Origin: Pseudoneurospora amorphoporcata
Taxonomy: Eukaryota; Ascomycota; Sordariomycetes; Sordariales; Sordariaceae
Length of the DNA: 59,583 nt
Direction of reading: 5' to 3'
Assembly: GCA_033297205.1 (NCBI GenBank)
Contig: MU859269.1
Span: forward strand, 1-59,583
Below are positions 1-11,792 of the stretch, piece after piece. Position numbers and translations under genes: made by a program. Numbering within the stretch: the first letter of the stretch is position 1; each line of letters begins with the position of its first letter. A model generated the notes under the pieces. It ran no database searches, was not told the DNA's origin, and saw nothing but the letters and a program-made list of their open reading frames with translations.

Positions 1-3000
1 TACTCTGCTGAGGAACTGGTCCATCTTCCTTGAGTCCTCCTCGGTTAAGGGTTCGAGCTCCCGGCTTACGACCTCGATCGCGGACCCTCGTGCTTTATAG
101 TCAACCGCGATGTCCGCGACGGCGGTATTAATCTGCTCTTTCAAGTCGGCAATGCGTCTGGAGCGTCTCGGGGGCGGGGCTGGAGGCGTCGTGTAGCGTG
201 TTTGGGGCGCCTGGGCCTTCCGCTTCGGGGCTGGGGCCCGTTCTTAAAGTATGGCCTTAATCTCTAGCCAGTTTCGAACCGCTGGCGGGATAGGCGCATC
301 TGGGTAATCGCGATGGAAGGTAGTGACGGCTTCTCTTGCTCCTTTAACGTTATCAAGGGGCTCGTCGGTGGGGTTGTGATGCTTCCACTTCACGGTGTAG
401 AACCAGTGACGGTTGCCTCCTCGTTGGAAGTAGTCCAATAGCCTATCGAGTTCCCACTCTGCTACTTCTTCGTGATCATCAGTCCTAACTATTACCCTGC
501 CTTCGTTAGCTCGCACGTCGCCCTGCAAATCGGCTTGGCCAGGAAGGCCCGCGTAGTAAGGTTTGACCATAGAGATATAGAAAACTAGCGAGCACTTCAT
601 ATTGGCAAGTAAGATCAGCTTAACGTTATAGGAACGTGCCCAATCCACCTTGAAAGGGCCCTCCCATCAGGGGTAAAGCTTGTCGTGTGGCCTACCGTCG
701 TTGAGATTGGTCGTATTCAGCATAACGAAATCACCAGAGCAGTATTTTGGTACGTCCAACCGATTCTCGTTGGCGTTGGCCTCGTATCTATCTTGTACCT
801 TCTTTATAGAGGTGCGTACATAATCCTAAATAGCTTCAAAACGAGCGAGCAGCTCGTTGGCCTTCAAGTATTCCTTTTGTTGTGCCGGTGAGAAGCCCTC
901 TAACGGTATAACCGCTACGGGCTCAACGCCCATGCGGGGGTGAAAGCCATAGTTGGCAAAGAAGGGAGTCACGCCCGTGGTCTCAGAAACCATGTTGTTA
1001 CCTGCGAACTCCGCTAGTGGGAGCCATCGTGCCCAGTCTGTCTATACCCAGTTGACGAAGATACGCAGATATTGCTCCATCTCTGCGTTGATACGCTCCG
1101 TCTGGGCATTGGTCTGTGGGTGGAAAGCGGAGCTCAATAGCCTCTTGATGGCTAGGCGTCTGCAGATCGTAGACCAGAACAGAGAAACGAACTGGGAGCC
1201 GCGGTCGGAAACAACAGTATCTAGTAGGCCGTAAAGGGTATAGATGCGGTCAATGAAGCGGTCCGCTAATTCTTCCGCTTCCATAGTGACAGTGGGGATA
1301 TAGTGGCGCATCTTCGTCAGGCGGTCTACCACGACGGCGATGTACTTGAACTTCTAACCCAGATGTAAACTTTCTAGCAACGGAGAGACGTAATCAACCG
1401 AGATGTCCGTCTATGGCACGTAGGCCGCGGGCATAGGCTTGAGATAACCTGCCTTAGCGCGCCGCGATACCTTCGTTTTCGAACACACTAAGCAACCTTT
1501 GTAGTAAGCCCGAACGGCTTCTACCATGCCTGGCCAGTACCAATACTCGTTCATCCATGCCCATGTCTTGTCTCTACCTGGGTAACCCGCCGTTAGTAAC
1601 GAGTGAGCGCGGTAGATGAGTAGTAGGTAGGTAGCGGTATCATCGGGATCGATGAGCACCCTCCCTCTATAGTACGCCTTGCCTCCCGCCGTAGAGTATT
1701 TAACGAAAGCGACCTTCAGTTTCTTTTTAATATAGGGGTGCCATTTAGTACGGCTTAGATCTCTTAGGCAGCTGACGGCCTCCTACATTAGGGTTGACTA
1801 GTCATAGCTCTCGTTAATAATATCGTCGGTCGACTTGTCCGGCTCCTCCAAGGTATCCAGGGATAGTAGGAAGACCTCTTCGTCGAAGTCGAGGACGTTA
1901 GTAGCTATGGCCGATAGGGAGAGGCACCCATCCTCAAAGTGGGCTAGGTCAATGAGTTTGCGATTCCTAGCCTTCAGACGGTAATTATCTATATCTAGCG
2001 GCACGTCCTCTAGTTTCCTGCTCAGCGCGTCTGGACGAAGATTCCGTGATCCTAGTATATAGCGGATTAAGAAGTTGAAGCGTGATAGGAATTGTGACCA
2101 CCGTATATAGCGGGGTGTGAACTGCTTATTTATTGTGAAGGTCTTTAAATTCTTATAATCCGTGATGATATCGAAAGGTTGCTGGGCGCCCTCCAATTCT
2201 AGACGCTATTCTTCTAGAATTTTAACGATAGCAAGGAGCTCTTTATTATAAATATTATAATTGTACTCCGCCGCTAAATATCGTACCGAAAAGTAAGCGA
2301 CTAGGTAGAGCACGCCGTCATCTCCGTACTGGGAGAGGGTGCCGCCAGACGCCTAATTGGAAGTATTAGTTTCGACGACTGTCTTCTTGGACCAATTGTA
2401 GATACGCAAGGTCGGTCCGCTTGTAAACGCAGTCTTCAAAGTTTTGAAAGCGGACTGCTGTATTACGGTCCATACCTATTCCGCGTCCTTCTTCGTAAGG
2501 TCATAAAGTGGTGCCGCTATTGTCGAGAAGCCTTTAATAAAACGACGATAAAAGTTAGCAAATCCCAGGAAACTTTACAAAAACTTCTTAGACGTTAGAG
2601 GCTTCCAGTCCGTAATAGCTTTGACCTTCTCTGGGTCCATCTCGATGCCGCCAGGCGTGATAATCAGCCCGAGGTATTTAGTTTTCTTAGTATAAAACTC
2701 GCACTTATCGATATCGACCTACAAGCCAGCCTTTTCCAAGCGGGCAAGAACATCGTCTACGTATTTCTAGTACTCTTCCTCGTTATCCGAAAAGATGAGG
2801 ATATCATCTAAGTAGGCGGTCGCGTAGATATCCAAGATATCGTACAAAATGTCATTAACGTAGTTTTAGAATACGCCTAGCGCTCCCTATAGGCCGAAAG
2901 GACATACGAGTGATTCAAAGAGACCAAAACGGGTGACAAATGCCGTCAGCCATTCGTGTCCCTCCGCGACGCGAATGCGGTTGAAAGCGGCGATGATATC

Positions 3001-4752
3001 CAGTTTGGTGAAGATCTTTGCCTTGCAAATAGCGTCAAGGGTTTCTTTAATCAAAGGGAGCGGGTAGCGACTCTTGAAAATAACGTTATTAATTCCTCTA
3101 TAGTCCACGCAAAGTCTGACACCTCCGCCGGGTTTCTTTACCAGCAAAATCTAGGAAGCGGCCTCGGATTATAAGGGACGGATGAACCCTGTACGAAGAT
3201 TATCGTCAATCCATTTCTTAATCACGCTCAGCTCATCGGGATTGAATGCCCTAGATTTCGTATAGGGTACTTACTCGCCCGGGCGGAGCTCAATCTTGAG
3301 GTCGTACGAGCGGTAAGGGGGTAAGACCGTGGCGTTGCGAGGTCTAAAGACGTTAAGGTGGTTCCAGTACTATTTGGGGAGCTTCTCCTTAATCTAGGAG
3401 TCAGTTTTGGGTGGCTTATTAGCTTTCTCGTGGAATTTAGCTATATCTTCTTCCGTAATGCTAACTAACTTAATAGTTTCGTAGCGCTCGTAATCCTCCT
3501 TTACGTTGCCGCTAAGGTATACGTGCTTAGCGATCTTTGTTGTTCGGATAGCGACCTTGGAGCCCTTGCTAGCGCAAGCATCAATCTATAGGTGGTAACG
3601 CTTGCCCAGCAACTTCTTGTACTTGGTACCGTCGCCGTTCCAGATTTCCTACTCTATTTCTGGAGTGAGGTTAGCCAAACCGCTTGGTGTATTGTAGTCG
3701 TACTCAATTCCTATCCCTACCCCTCTATCAACGACGCCTTTATCGTCTCTATGCTCCTTAAGCTCTGGGGCGCCCCCCTCTACCTCTTTAGCCCGGGCCT
3801 CCTCCTCCGCCCTAGCCTCCTCTATAATCTCGTAGATTTCTGCGTACGAAGTGCGGAACGCTCGTAGATCAAACTTCTCGCACAACCAGTTGAAACCGGC
3901 GGCCGTCATATCCCTAATATCCGCTAAGTTAACGGGGTCGCTCGAGAAGTATAATCGGCGCACCACAACGCGGTAGTAAGGATCGGACCTCCGCTAGCCA
4001 GCCACGGTGCGGCAGACGGCGGGCTTGGTCCGCTTGGGGGCCGCGATTAGGGTATTAGAGTCCTTAACCGGGGTACTAGGGGGTCCGTCTTCAACGACGT
4101 CGGGGACGAGGTCCGCGATTAGGGTACTAGAGCGGTCGGCTTTAACTATACCTCGCATAATTTCGTAATAACGCGTATAAGCGTGCTTCCAAACCTTTGG
4201 AGCGTGCCGTAAAGAGGGCGAGAGGTCAGCGGGAAGGCAGCGGTCCGCATAGTAATTATTGAAGGTGACGGCGCCGTCTGGCTATAATATTATAGGGTTA
4301 TAAAGCTTGAGCTATAGCATACCTAGGATTACGGGGTAATCGGCCGCTAAATTATAGGCTAGTATAGCGATCGTTTCTGTGTAGTAGCCGATCCGCAGCT
4401 AAACCTTATAGTAGTGAGTAATAAGATCCTTAGGCACGCCGTTAGCTAAATATAAGGCCTTTAGTTTGGGGAGTCTCAATAGCGGGATAGCATAACGGGC
4501 GGCAAAGCTACGATCGATAAAGGCGAGAGCGGAGCATCCGCTATCGACCAGAGCGGTACATTTGCTACGTTGATTGCGCGGTCTATAAACGATTTGAGTA
4601 GAGAGAAGGATAGAATTATTATTATAGCTATCTAAGCTTAAATTCTTAAGTTGAACTACTTCTAAGTCTACCAAATTATTCTCCCCTTCATCTATTATTA
4701 TTACGGACGACGGCCTCTCCAAACGACTTAGTGGAGAGGCGGCGCATTTCCC
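1..4752 (-). pseudogene. pol of element A (PR-RT-RNase H-IN-chromodomain), runs off window
   Basis: One uninterrupted -1 frame (at least 1,580 codons) with point stops only. Aspartic protease motif ALVDSGC at about 4545-4560. RT spans about 3150-2560, with FTKLDI and the catalytic YLDDILIFSD box at about 2800. RNase H spans about 2400-1960 (NKELLAIVKILEE; DALSRK). Integrase: a zinc finger at about 1630-1480 (second His of the HHCC set is Tyr, GYPGRDKT; CLVCSKTK intact) and the core at 1332-1042 (VDRLTKM, VSDRGSQF, HPQTNAQTERI). A chromodomain-like segment lies near 460-300 (HWFYTVKWKHH), then a Pro/Arg-rich tail to base 1. The DDE residues look intact; the stops make it non-functional. Confidence 0.93.
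4713..4752 (-). promoter_or_regulatory. -1 ribosomal frameshift signal at A gag-pol junction
   Basis: On the minus strand the slippery heptamer G GGA AAT (4746-4752) is in the gag zero frame. A 5-nt spacer GCGCC follows, then the stem GCCTCTCCA (4732-4740), the 10-nt loop CTAAGTCGTT (4722-4731) and the perfectly complementary TGGAGAGGC (4713-4721). The gag stop TAA is in the loop. The pol frame is exactly the -1 frame. H and I have the same geometry. Confidence 0.85.
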
Positions 4753-6323
4753 GCGTTATATTCTGAGGGTTAGGTAGGAGCTAGAGTGGGCGCTACAGCG
4801 GGCTCACCGGTAGCGACGGCGTTAACTCGAACGCTATCATTGCCGTTATTACCGTAACCAAACTGTCCCATAGCCGGTCTACCACGGTTATTGTTGTTAT
4901 TGTAGCCGCCTCTGCCGCGACGGTTACAGCGATCGCGCTCCCTCTGCTCCTTAGGGATGCCAATATTAATACTATTGCGGCATTCATAAGCGTAGTGACC
5001 TAGTCTAGCGCAGCGCTTATAAAAACTATTCTACATACAGTAGTCGATAACCGCCTTATTAATTATATAAGATAATTGAATATCGAAAGCGTTTATAGCG
5101 TCGAAATCTATAGCGGTGCCGCTTTAACTAACGGTACGCTCGGTAAAAGCGGAACCGCCGCTAGGGCTAGAATTGTTTTTATAGAACTAGACAGTAGTCT
5201 TATTGCGCCAATCGCGCTCCTCGAAGTTAGTAGCGAGCTTGCGGTGTAGGGCAAGCCACTTATCGTAATCGTTGAGAGCGGGAAGCTCCTACTAATAAGT
5301 AATAGCATTACGGATCTCGTTAGTGACCTTTATTTTCAAGTAATAGGTCTTTATAGAGTCGTCGAGGTCGTAGCGGTCGATAAGGGTAGTAAATCTATCC
5401 TCAAAATCGAACTACTTCTAACCCTTAGTCATCTTCAAGGTCTCGAAGTCACGACGGGACTCGAGGGTAAGATCCATACAGTCGTACTTGGTATCGAAGT
5501 GAGCGAGCAGATCCTCGCTAGTCTTCCACTTCCTCTTATCCTTATCGGCTTCCTTTAACAACGGCATAGCCTAAGCGGAGAGGGCGTAAAAGGCAGCGCC
5601 ACCAAGGCACTGCATGATCTGGGCGAACTTGTAACGCTCATTTTGATCGAAGTACTAAACATCCTAAAACCAACAGAGCTCGATCTTAACACGCCAGGCG
5701 CGGTAAGACTCAGCGCGTTTAACAGCGGTACTACCCTCGCCGGTAAAGACTTCAAGGTCCTTACTAATCCTAAACTTAGGGGTAGATATATCGTCGTCCA
5801 TAGGGATAGCTTCGGGAGGGATAGCTCCTAAGCGCATAGTCTTCTTAAAATCTTTAATAATATCGTTCTTCTCCCTAAATTTAGCGGTAACATCCTTCTT
5901 AAATTTACTATAGGCGTCGGTGGCAGCGTCAAGCGCAGTGTTGGTGTCGGCAAGCTTGCTCTGGGTAACAGTGAGCTGCTTTTCGAAATAGGTGATTTTA
6001 TCGTTGAGCTTAGCAATAGTCACGTCCTAGTTTACCAACTGCTCCGCGTTATCGGCGAGCGCGTCGTTGGCGACTACGACGAAGGAGTTTGCCTTAATTA
6101 CGTCCTAGTCGATAAGTCGGGCGAGCGCGATAATAGTGTGGCCGAAAGCGGGATGGTTAGCAAGCTCAAAGGCGGTGTCAAAGTCGCTCTACTCAGCTGG
6201 GGCACCGGGGTCAGGACTGCCGTTGAGAGCCTCTATAATATTCTCGAAGAGTTGCTCGTGAGCGGGGTCGACGATAGAGCCGATGGCGGAGATAGCAACG
6301 TCAATGTCGGTAACGGACGACAT
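4728..6323 (-). pseudogene. gag of element A (about 531 codons, RIP stops)
   Basis: Capsid/nucleocapsid polyprotein that would form the retrotransposon particle. Start ATG at 6321-6323 (protein MSSVTDIDVA). One frame runs to the TAA at 4728-4730 with only point stops. An alpha-helical, coiled-coil-like stretch lies around 5880-6020, then the capsid region (around 5400-5760, Trp/Tyr-rich SYRAWRVKIEL), then a CCHC zinc knuckle at about 4985-5035 (YKRCARLGHYAYEC) whose first Cys is Tyr. A basic Arg/Gly/Asn-rich tail follows. The stop codon sits in the loop of the frameshift hairpin. No intact protein can be made from this copy. Confidence 0.88.
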
Positions 6324-6567
6324 TCATTAGCTCAATTAATGAAGGGGATGAGTGCTACCTTATAGGTAGGAAGCCCTACCTTGTAGGCGCTAGGGAGAAT
6401 CGCGGTGCGATTTGTAATATTGCTAGTCGAACTCGAAGTCGAACCTGCTAGCGGCGCAGTGCGACCGAAACTGTCGCAGTGCGATAAGAAGGTCGCGGGC
6501 ACGTCGGAGATTCTCACGACGGCGGCGATTGATTGAGATAGAGTTGTACGCTCGCAGCGTAATAGTA

Positions 6568-6579
6568 GGTACAACTAAC
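6568..6579 (-). other. Putative self-priming primer-binding site of A
   Basis: The bases directly inside the 5' LTR do not start with the TGG expected for tRNA priming. On the plus strand 6569-6577 reads GTACAACTA and 6622-6630 in the LTR reads TAGTTGTAC, its exact reverse complement. Elements H and I have a different pair at the same two places, so the match covaries. Tf1-type priming by the transcript's own 5' end is inferred. Confidence 0.65.
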
Positions 6580-6824
6580 TATCACGGTGTAGGGCGAGGT
6601 AGGGGGTAGATGTGACATACGTAGTTGTACGAGGAGAGAGGAAGGGAAGAGAGGGAGGTGTACGGTCTAGATATAGGGTAGGGCTAAGCTATACCCTAGA
6701 TCTAGACTGAGGCCTACTAGTGCCTGCATACGTGCGATCCTATTAGCCAATAGCCAATAGAAACTCGATAGCTGTACCAATCGTACAGCGCATCACCAGT
6801 ACCATCACAAGTAATCCTATGATA
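6580..6824 (-). repeat. 5' LTR of element A (245 bp)
   Basis: In element orientation it starts TATCATAGG and ends CCGTGATA, the RIP-altered form of a TG...CA LTR. It matches the solo LTR at 13756-13988 along its length, including the pyrimidine-rich 3' part and the final CACCGT block. It shares ends and general plan with LTRs at 35554, 36837, 41539, 46742 and 54087. Confidence 0.88.
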
Positions 6825-6895
6825 ATTATGAATGCGCCATTTCTTAGGTAAAGTAAGTCGGACAGCGGTAGGGGTTTTATAGAGGAGTTAATTTG
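6825..6895 (-). pseudogene. Fragment of a C-type integrase C-terminus
   Basis: The minus strand reads TPTAVRLTLPKKWRIHN. This repeats, with changes, the SPTAVQLTLLKTWRIHD motif of element C at about 7190-7250, which occurs just before the chromodomain. It must come from a second copy of that family, cut on the left by element A and joined on the right to the end of element C. The joint near 6895 is judged from where homology stops. Confidence 0.6.
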
Positions 6896-9800
6896 TTAGG
6901 ATATTGGGGTCTCGAAGCTTCTCTAGGTACCGCGCGTAGAAGGCGATAACCTAGGCCTTTGCTCCGTCAGTGTAGAAATGCTCCCAAGGCTCCCACGTAA
7001 GATTACTAACTTTATTCTATCCTTCCCACTTAACTCGATATAACACCTTGGCTTCAACCCTTATAGAATCCACAATCTTCTCAACCTTGTAGTCTTCTGA
7101 TACTGCTGAGGCTGCCTCTCGCAGGACCTGGTCAGGGTCGGGGATCTCCCAATTGCCAGCGCGATAAGGTTCTAGTAGCAAGACGTGGAAGGAGTCGTGG
7201 ATTCGCCATGTCTTGAGCAGGGTTAACTGGACAGCAGTAGGGGAGATTACCTGTAAAATCTTGAAGGGGCCATGGAGTTTGTTGTCAAGCTTCTTAGAAG
7301 GTCTCTTAGTTTTAATGTACTTACCGTTCAACATAACAAGTTGTCCCACCTCGTAGACCGGTACCTCTGAACGCTTCTTGTCCGCCCATTCCTTCATCCT
7401 CTAACGGGCGCGGTTAAGATGTCGCTGGGCGTCGTTATATACTTGAATTATCCAATAGGTATACAAACGACTCCCGGGGTTCCGAGGCGCGCTGTTAGGG
7501 GGATTGTAAAACGCTAGGTAGTAGCCGTAATTAATATAGAAGGGAGTGAAGCTAGTAGACGACGAGATGGAGTTATTGTATGCGAACTCAGTAGTAGCTA
7601 GAAGGTCTTCCCAGTTGCTTATTTCGTAATTAACGAAGGTACGTAGGTATATCTCGAGGATTTTGAGAGGGATGAAATGGGCTATCTTCGTGAAGGGGTT
7701 GACTATCACCCAGATGGAGTTACAACCGTTTGATAGGGGTAGATCCGTGATGAAATCCATGGCTACCGTTTGCTAGGGAGTGTAGTGTGGCTCTATGAGT
7801 TGCTATAGCCCGTAGGATGAGTGACGGGGAAGTTTGTTCTATTGGCATTCGTAGCAACCTCGAACGTATTCCGTAACTGTTTCCTCCATCTTTGGCTACT
7901 AGAAGTTTCTCGTAATAAGCTCTATAGTTTTGTCCATTCCCATGTGGCCCGCGACCTTGGTATCGTGTTCTAAATTAGTAATTTCGGCTTGCAGGCTAGT
8001 AAGGACCCAGAGACGGTTCTTTCGGTACAGTAGATCATCGGATTTCTCGTAGTCTTTATCGGGTTCGTCTTTATTAAACTATTCTATATAGGCTAAGTCC
8101 GTTTCTCTAGCTTCCTTGAGCTAGCGAATGAATTTATCATTCCATCGAGGGGTTAAGATGCTGCAGAGCCTTTCTTTGGACAAGAGGAAACTGCTTCCTT
8201 CAGAGTGTGAGAAGTGTTTTTCTTGCAAGACCGACGTAATCGGCTAGTCTTCACACCCTCCCTTCTCAGGTTTCAAACTTTTCTGACGGGAAAGTGTATC
8301 GGCTTTGGAATTGAGGTGACCCGGACGGTAGTTAATAATAAACTAGAAATTAACTAACTGAATAGCCTAGTGTGTTTGCCGTCGGTTGAAGACCTTCGTA
8401 TAGGTGAAATAAGCTAAGTTTTGGTGATTGGAAAAGACTTTAATCCTGTGTTTGGCGCCTTTGAGATAAATCCTCCAGCGATCGAAGCTGTCAACGATGG
8501 CCAAGAGTTCCTTGTCATGGATTTCGTAGTTCATTTCGGCAGGCGTCATTTTCCTCGAATGAAAGGCGACGGGGTGTAGTTTGCCGTCAGCCTTCCTTTG
8601 GGAAAAAATGGCGCCGATTCCGAAATTAGAAGCGTCGGTTTCCATAATGGCTTGCTTGGCTGGGTTGAAGTGAGCTAGGACTGGAGCTTTTATGAAGGCG
8701 TCCTTCAGTGCTTGGAAGGCTTTGGCCAGTGGTTCAGTCCATTTTTAGAGCTTCTTTTCTAGGGCGTTGGCTAAGGTAAGAAGCTTTCTAGGGGGATTAT
8801 ATAGCCCAAGAACTCAACGTTATCTACTCCCCATTTGTATTTCTAGGGGGCGACGGCTAGGTTGTTCTCGGAGAGGCGTTTTAGGACTTTTAAGATAAGG
8901 CGGTCGTGTTTTTCTTCGTCGTCGGCGTAGATGAGGATATCATCGAGGTAGACGAGTACGCCGGCGTCCAACAAGTCTATAAAAATATAATTCATTATAG
9001 CCTAGAACGTAGAGGGTGCGTTAATGAGTCCTATAGGCATAACGACGTATTCGAAGAGGCCGTACTTATAGCGGAAAGCTATTTTCCATTCGTGACCTTT
9101 AGCCATTCGGACTAAGAAGAACCCTGATTTGAGATCAATTTTAGTATATATCTTAGCCGTCCTAAGGGTATACTAAAGTTCTGTAATAAGGGGTATAAGA
9201 TGCCTGACAGGGATAGTCATCCTATTGAGGGCTCTATAATCGACTACGGGTCGTAGCGGGTCATCAGGGTCTTTCTTATCCACAAACATGAGGGGTGCGC
9301 CGCAAGAGGCTGTGGATTTCCTAATACGGCCGGATTTGAGCATCTTGTCCAACTATAGTTTTAATACTTCGAATTCGCGCCCGCTCATAGCGAAGAGGGG
9401 TCCCCAAGGTAGCGTTTTGCCTTCCTCAAGATCGATTTTATAATCCTAAGGTTGGTGATTAGGTATACGCATAGCGGCGGCTTCACTCATGAAGGAAAGG
9501 AATATTCTAAACTTCTCTAGTACGGCGGCGAGGGCAGCCTCAATCTTTGTTTATATACTCGCGATAGCTTCTATAAGTGGCAGTCCGAGGACAATTGAGC
9601 TAGTGCAATTTTGTTGACAATATTCTAAGGAGAATTTGATTTCCTATGTTTTGTCAAGGAAGTAGGCTGGTTCGTGTTGCTACAACCACCAGTGAGGCAG
9701 AATAATATCGTATTCGTCGTCTATATTTAAAAGCTTAAAGTTAAGGCGGGTATAGTAGTTTTATTAATGTCTGAGGACGACTGCTTCTGTATAATACCGG

Positions 9801-10100
9801 CTACCCATAGTATTAATAGCGGAGTTGAAGCCTATAATGGCTCGGATGCGGGGTCTCTTGATCAGTGGGAGTTTCTATATACGGGCTTTGTGAAAGGATA
9901 TTACCGGGGTTGAGCTCCCTAGGTCCAAGAGGACTCTAATAAGGTATTCCTCATCGTTGTAGAGTAGGGTTATTCGCACGATTAGTCTCGGTCCTAAGTG
10001 TAATTTAAGGCAGTGCTTCTTTTAAGGTTATTGGGGCTCGTCGTCGCCGTAGAGTGTAAAGCGTTTAAAGGTACAAACGATAGGGTAATTTAATTCCGAA
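6896..10100 (-). pseudogene. pol of element C with deleted integrase core and chromodomain
   Basis: A protease region is poorly preserved around 9560-10000. RT spans about 9420-8880 (VDYRALN, IDLKSGF, and the box YLDDILIYADD near 8930). RNase H is at 8645-8367 (METDASNFGIGA, NKQ/HDKELLAIVDSF). The integrase zinc finger is intact at about 7980-7840 (HDTKVAGHMG ... CYEC). The core starts MDFITDLPLS at 7760, but after HFIPLK (about 7665) it jumps directly to LEIYLRTFVNYE. The segment with the second catalytic Asp and the Glu is missing without loss of frame. A chromodomain lies near 7110-6930 (VEKIVDSI ... YRVKWEG ... WEPWEHF). Confidence 0.85.
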
Positions 10101-10109
10101 ATAGTATCG

Positions 10110-11434
10110 AAGGAAGGTCGTAGAAACCTATGTGATGCCTCGTAGCGGTCCTTTAAAATCCGAGTCCGAGTTATTGTCCATATCCATCGTTTCCATAGTT
10201 CTCTAAATAGCGTTAACTTTCTATTTCTTAAAATAAGCTTCGTCGTTATCGATGAGGTCCTCAGCTCTCCCTTCTTTACGGTCGCTATTCTTTCTTTTAA
10301 TCGCGGCCGTTCGTTCAGTAGATAAAGAAGGGTTGATCGACGTCGCTAGGCTCGACCCCCTTCAAAGCCTCGCGGACGGTGTCCCATTTCTTATCCTTAA
10401 CTTGCTTATCGGAGCTTCTTAAAGATTGGTTTCGGTCGGAAAGGGAGCGTAATTCCTTGCGAGATTGTTAGCCCGACTTCGAGTGCTCCGTCCTTGAAGT
10501 GGGCGCGCCTTTTTCCGACTGGTAGCCCGGGGCCTGCAGCATATTCTCGTAGATTCGGCCGGCTTCTCTAACGGCGGCGTTGCTCTTGGCCTACTAGGGC
10601 CGAAAGGCATCGAGCTTCTTGCTATCGTAGGTCGAGAGTTTGTTGAGATGGATGGGCGTGGTCTAGATCGTCGGGTAGCCTAGATTCTAAAGGAAGTAAT
10701 CGGCTTGGTTGCGGGCGGCGTTGTCGGCAGGGCCGCTAGCGTTCGTAGGTGGCTTGGGGGGTCCTGGGGGGTCTTGCCCTCCAGCGGATTGTCCGAATCT
10801 TACAGATCCTGCTCTATACGCGTCAGCGTACGTAGCCTCGTGTTACATCCGGGCCTAGCTAGCTTGTCTTCGAGCCTGGACTACTTGGAGGAGGCTATCA
10901 CTAATTAGGCTTGGGCTAGTAAGTGGTTTGTAGAGCGAGGAGCGGGGAACGGTACTTAGTGCTTTCGTGGCAGTGCGTTGTTCGAGGGCTCTTAGGATAG
11001 AGGCGACGTCGGGGGCCTTCTGGCCGGTTCGTTCGTAGGCTGTTTGGATAGCCTTCTAGGTATCGTGTTTAACGCTGGCAATGCGTTCTTCGAGATCCTT
11101 GAGTTGGCCTGGGTTGATAAGTTTGTTGAGGATGTCGTTGATCTGGTTGTCTTTAGTCGCAAAGGTCCTCGTATTGGATCTTAAGGGTAGCGAGTCCCTA
11201 GGCTTGTTCCTAGCCGATAGAGAGGGCGATTTCCCTAACTTAGTAATGGGCTTTAGCGATTTGGTCGTGTATAGCGACGAGCCAGGCCGGAGGGTTGTTG
11301 ACTACGATGGGTCCAGTGGCGATGTCGTCGTTTCCGGTTATTACGACGTCGAAGTCCTGGGGGTTATAGAGCACCAAAGTAGTATTGGTAATAGTTTCGA
11401 CTGAAGCCATTGGGGTATCGCGTGGGGAAGTCAT
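10110..11434 (-). pseudogene. gag of element C
   Basis: Start ATG at 11432-11434 (MTSPRDTPMASVET) just inside the 5' LTR. The N-terminal part is clear to about 11240 and continues with many stops. A C-terminal Asp/Asn-rich part (METMDMDNNSDSDF) lies near 10150-10200. I did not find a convincing CCHC knuckle. The 3' limit is approximate because stops and possible frame changes obscure the join to pol. Confidence 0.65.
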
Positions 11435-11482
11435 GATGACTGAGGGTTGGTAATTGATAGGTAAAAGGGTGGTTCGAGAGGG

Positions 11483-11494
11483 AAGAAGATTATC
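11483..11494 (-). other. Putative self-priming primer-binding site of C
   Basis: The 12 bases touching the LTR, AAGAAGATTATC on the plus strand, are the exact reverse complement of GATAATCTTCTT at 11543-11554 inside the LTR. This is the longest such match in the window. There is no TGG start for tRNA priming. Self-priming is inferred from the Tf1 precedent. Confidence 0.7.
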
Positions 11495-11792
11495 TGTAAC
11501 AAGGGCAAGTTTCTGGGCTTGGAACAATAGTTCAATTCCGCTGATAATCTTCTTTGGTCTCGAAGGCTTTATTGATCCCTTCAACCTCCAGAGGAAGGTT
11601 CGGTTTCAAGGCCTCCTTATGCTAAAGAAGTTCGGTACCGTGCCTTGTAGCCTGAGGCCACAAGGTATCAATCTAGCATTCTGCATACAAGTGGGTCTTC
11701 TTCAACCATTTTCCTTCGTCCTTCTAGCGCCGGCCTTCGCGCTGAGCCTTGACAACCCTGACCTTGGACTGTGGGCAAATGTCCGTGTGACA
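11495..11792 (-). repeat. 5' LTR of element C (298 bp)
   Basis: On the plus strand it runs from TGTAACAAGGGC to GTCCGTGTGACA. It aligns over most of its length with the 567-bp solo LTR at 39584-40150 (same two ends, same CTTCTTTGGTCTCGAAGGC-like block). It lacks a central stretch of about 270 bp. The adjacent 5 bases on the outer side are GTTAG. Confidence 0.85.

Larger units (their letters stand above)
1..6824 (-). mobile_element. Element A: Ty3/gypsy chromovirus, 3' end beyond window
   Basis: Read on the minus strand the order is 5' LTR, primer site, gag, frameshift signal, protease, reverse transcriptase (RT), RNase H, integrase, chromodomain, which is the Ty3/gypsy order. The gag frame and the pol frame are each free of indels over their whole visible length; damage is point stops only (mostly TAG), typical of RIP. 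Its 3' LTR would lie left of base 1. To the right its LTR abuts a fragment of another gypsy integrase, so A probably inserted there; a duplicate of the 5 bases at 6825-6829 should flank the missing end. It is related to B, H and I by protein and LTR features. Confidence 0.93.
6896..11792 (-). mobile_element. Element C: Ty3/gypsy chromovirus, 3' end lost
   Basis: Minus strand, with 5' LTR 11495-11792, gag, protease, RT, RNase H, integrase and a C-terminal chromodomain ending near 6900. No 3' LTR or polypurine tract is found on the left. The coding sequence stops at a junction with another copy's integrase fragment. The right edge meets element B. RIP-type stops occur throughout, and the integrase core has an internal deletion. 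A related solo LTR sits at 39584-40150. Confidence 0.88.

Noticed and set aside
3592..3867. Plus-strand open frame with hydrophobic residues in element A
   Set aside because: Lies opposite the continuous A pol frame, which has clear domains before and after it.
6895..6899. GTTAG as the left duplication of element C (right flank is GTTAG at 11793)
   Set aside because: It lies within C's coding sequence with no 3' LTR beside it; a coincidence of five bases.
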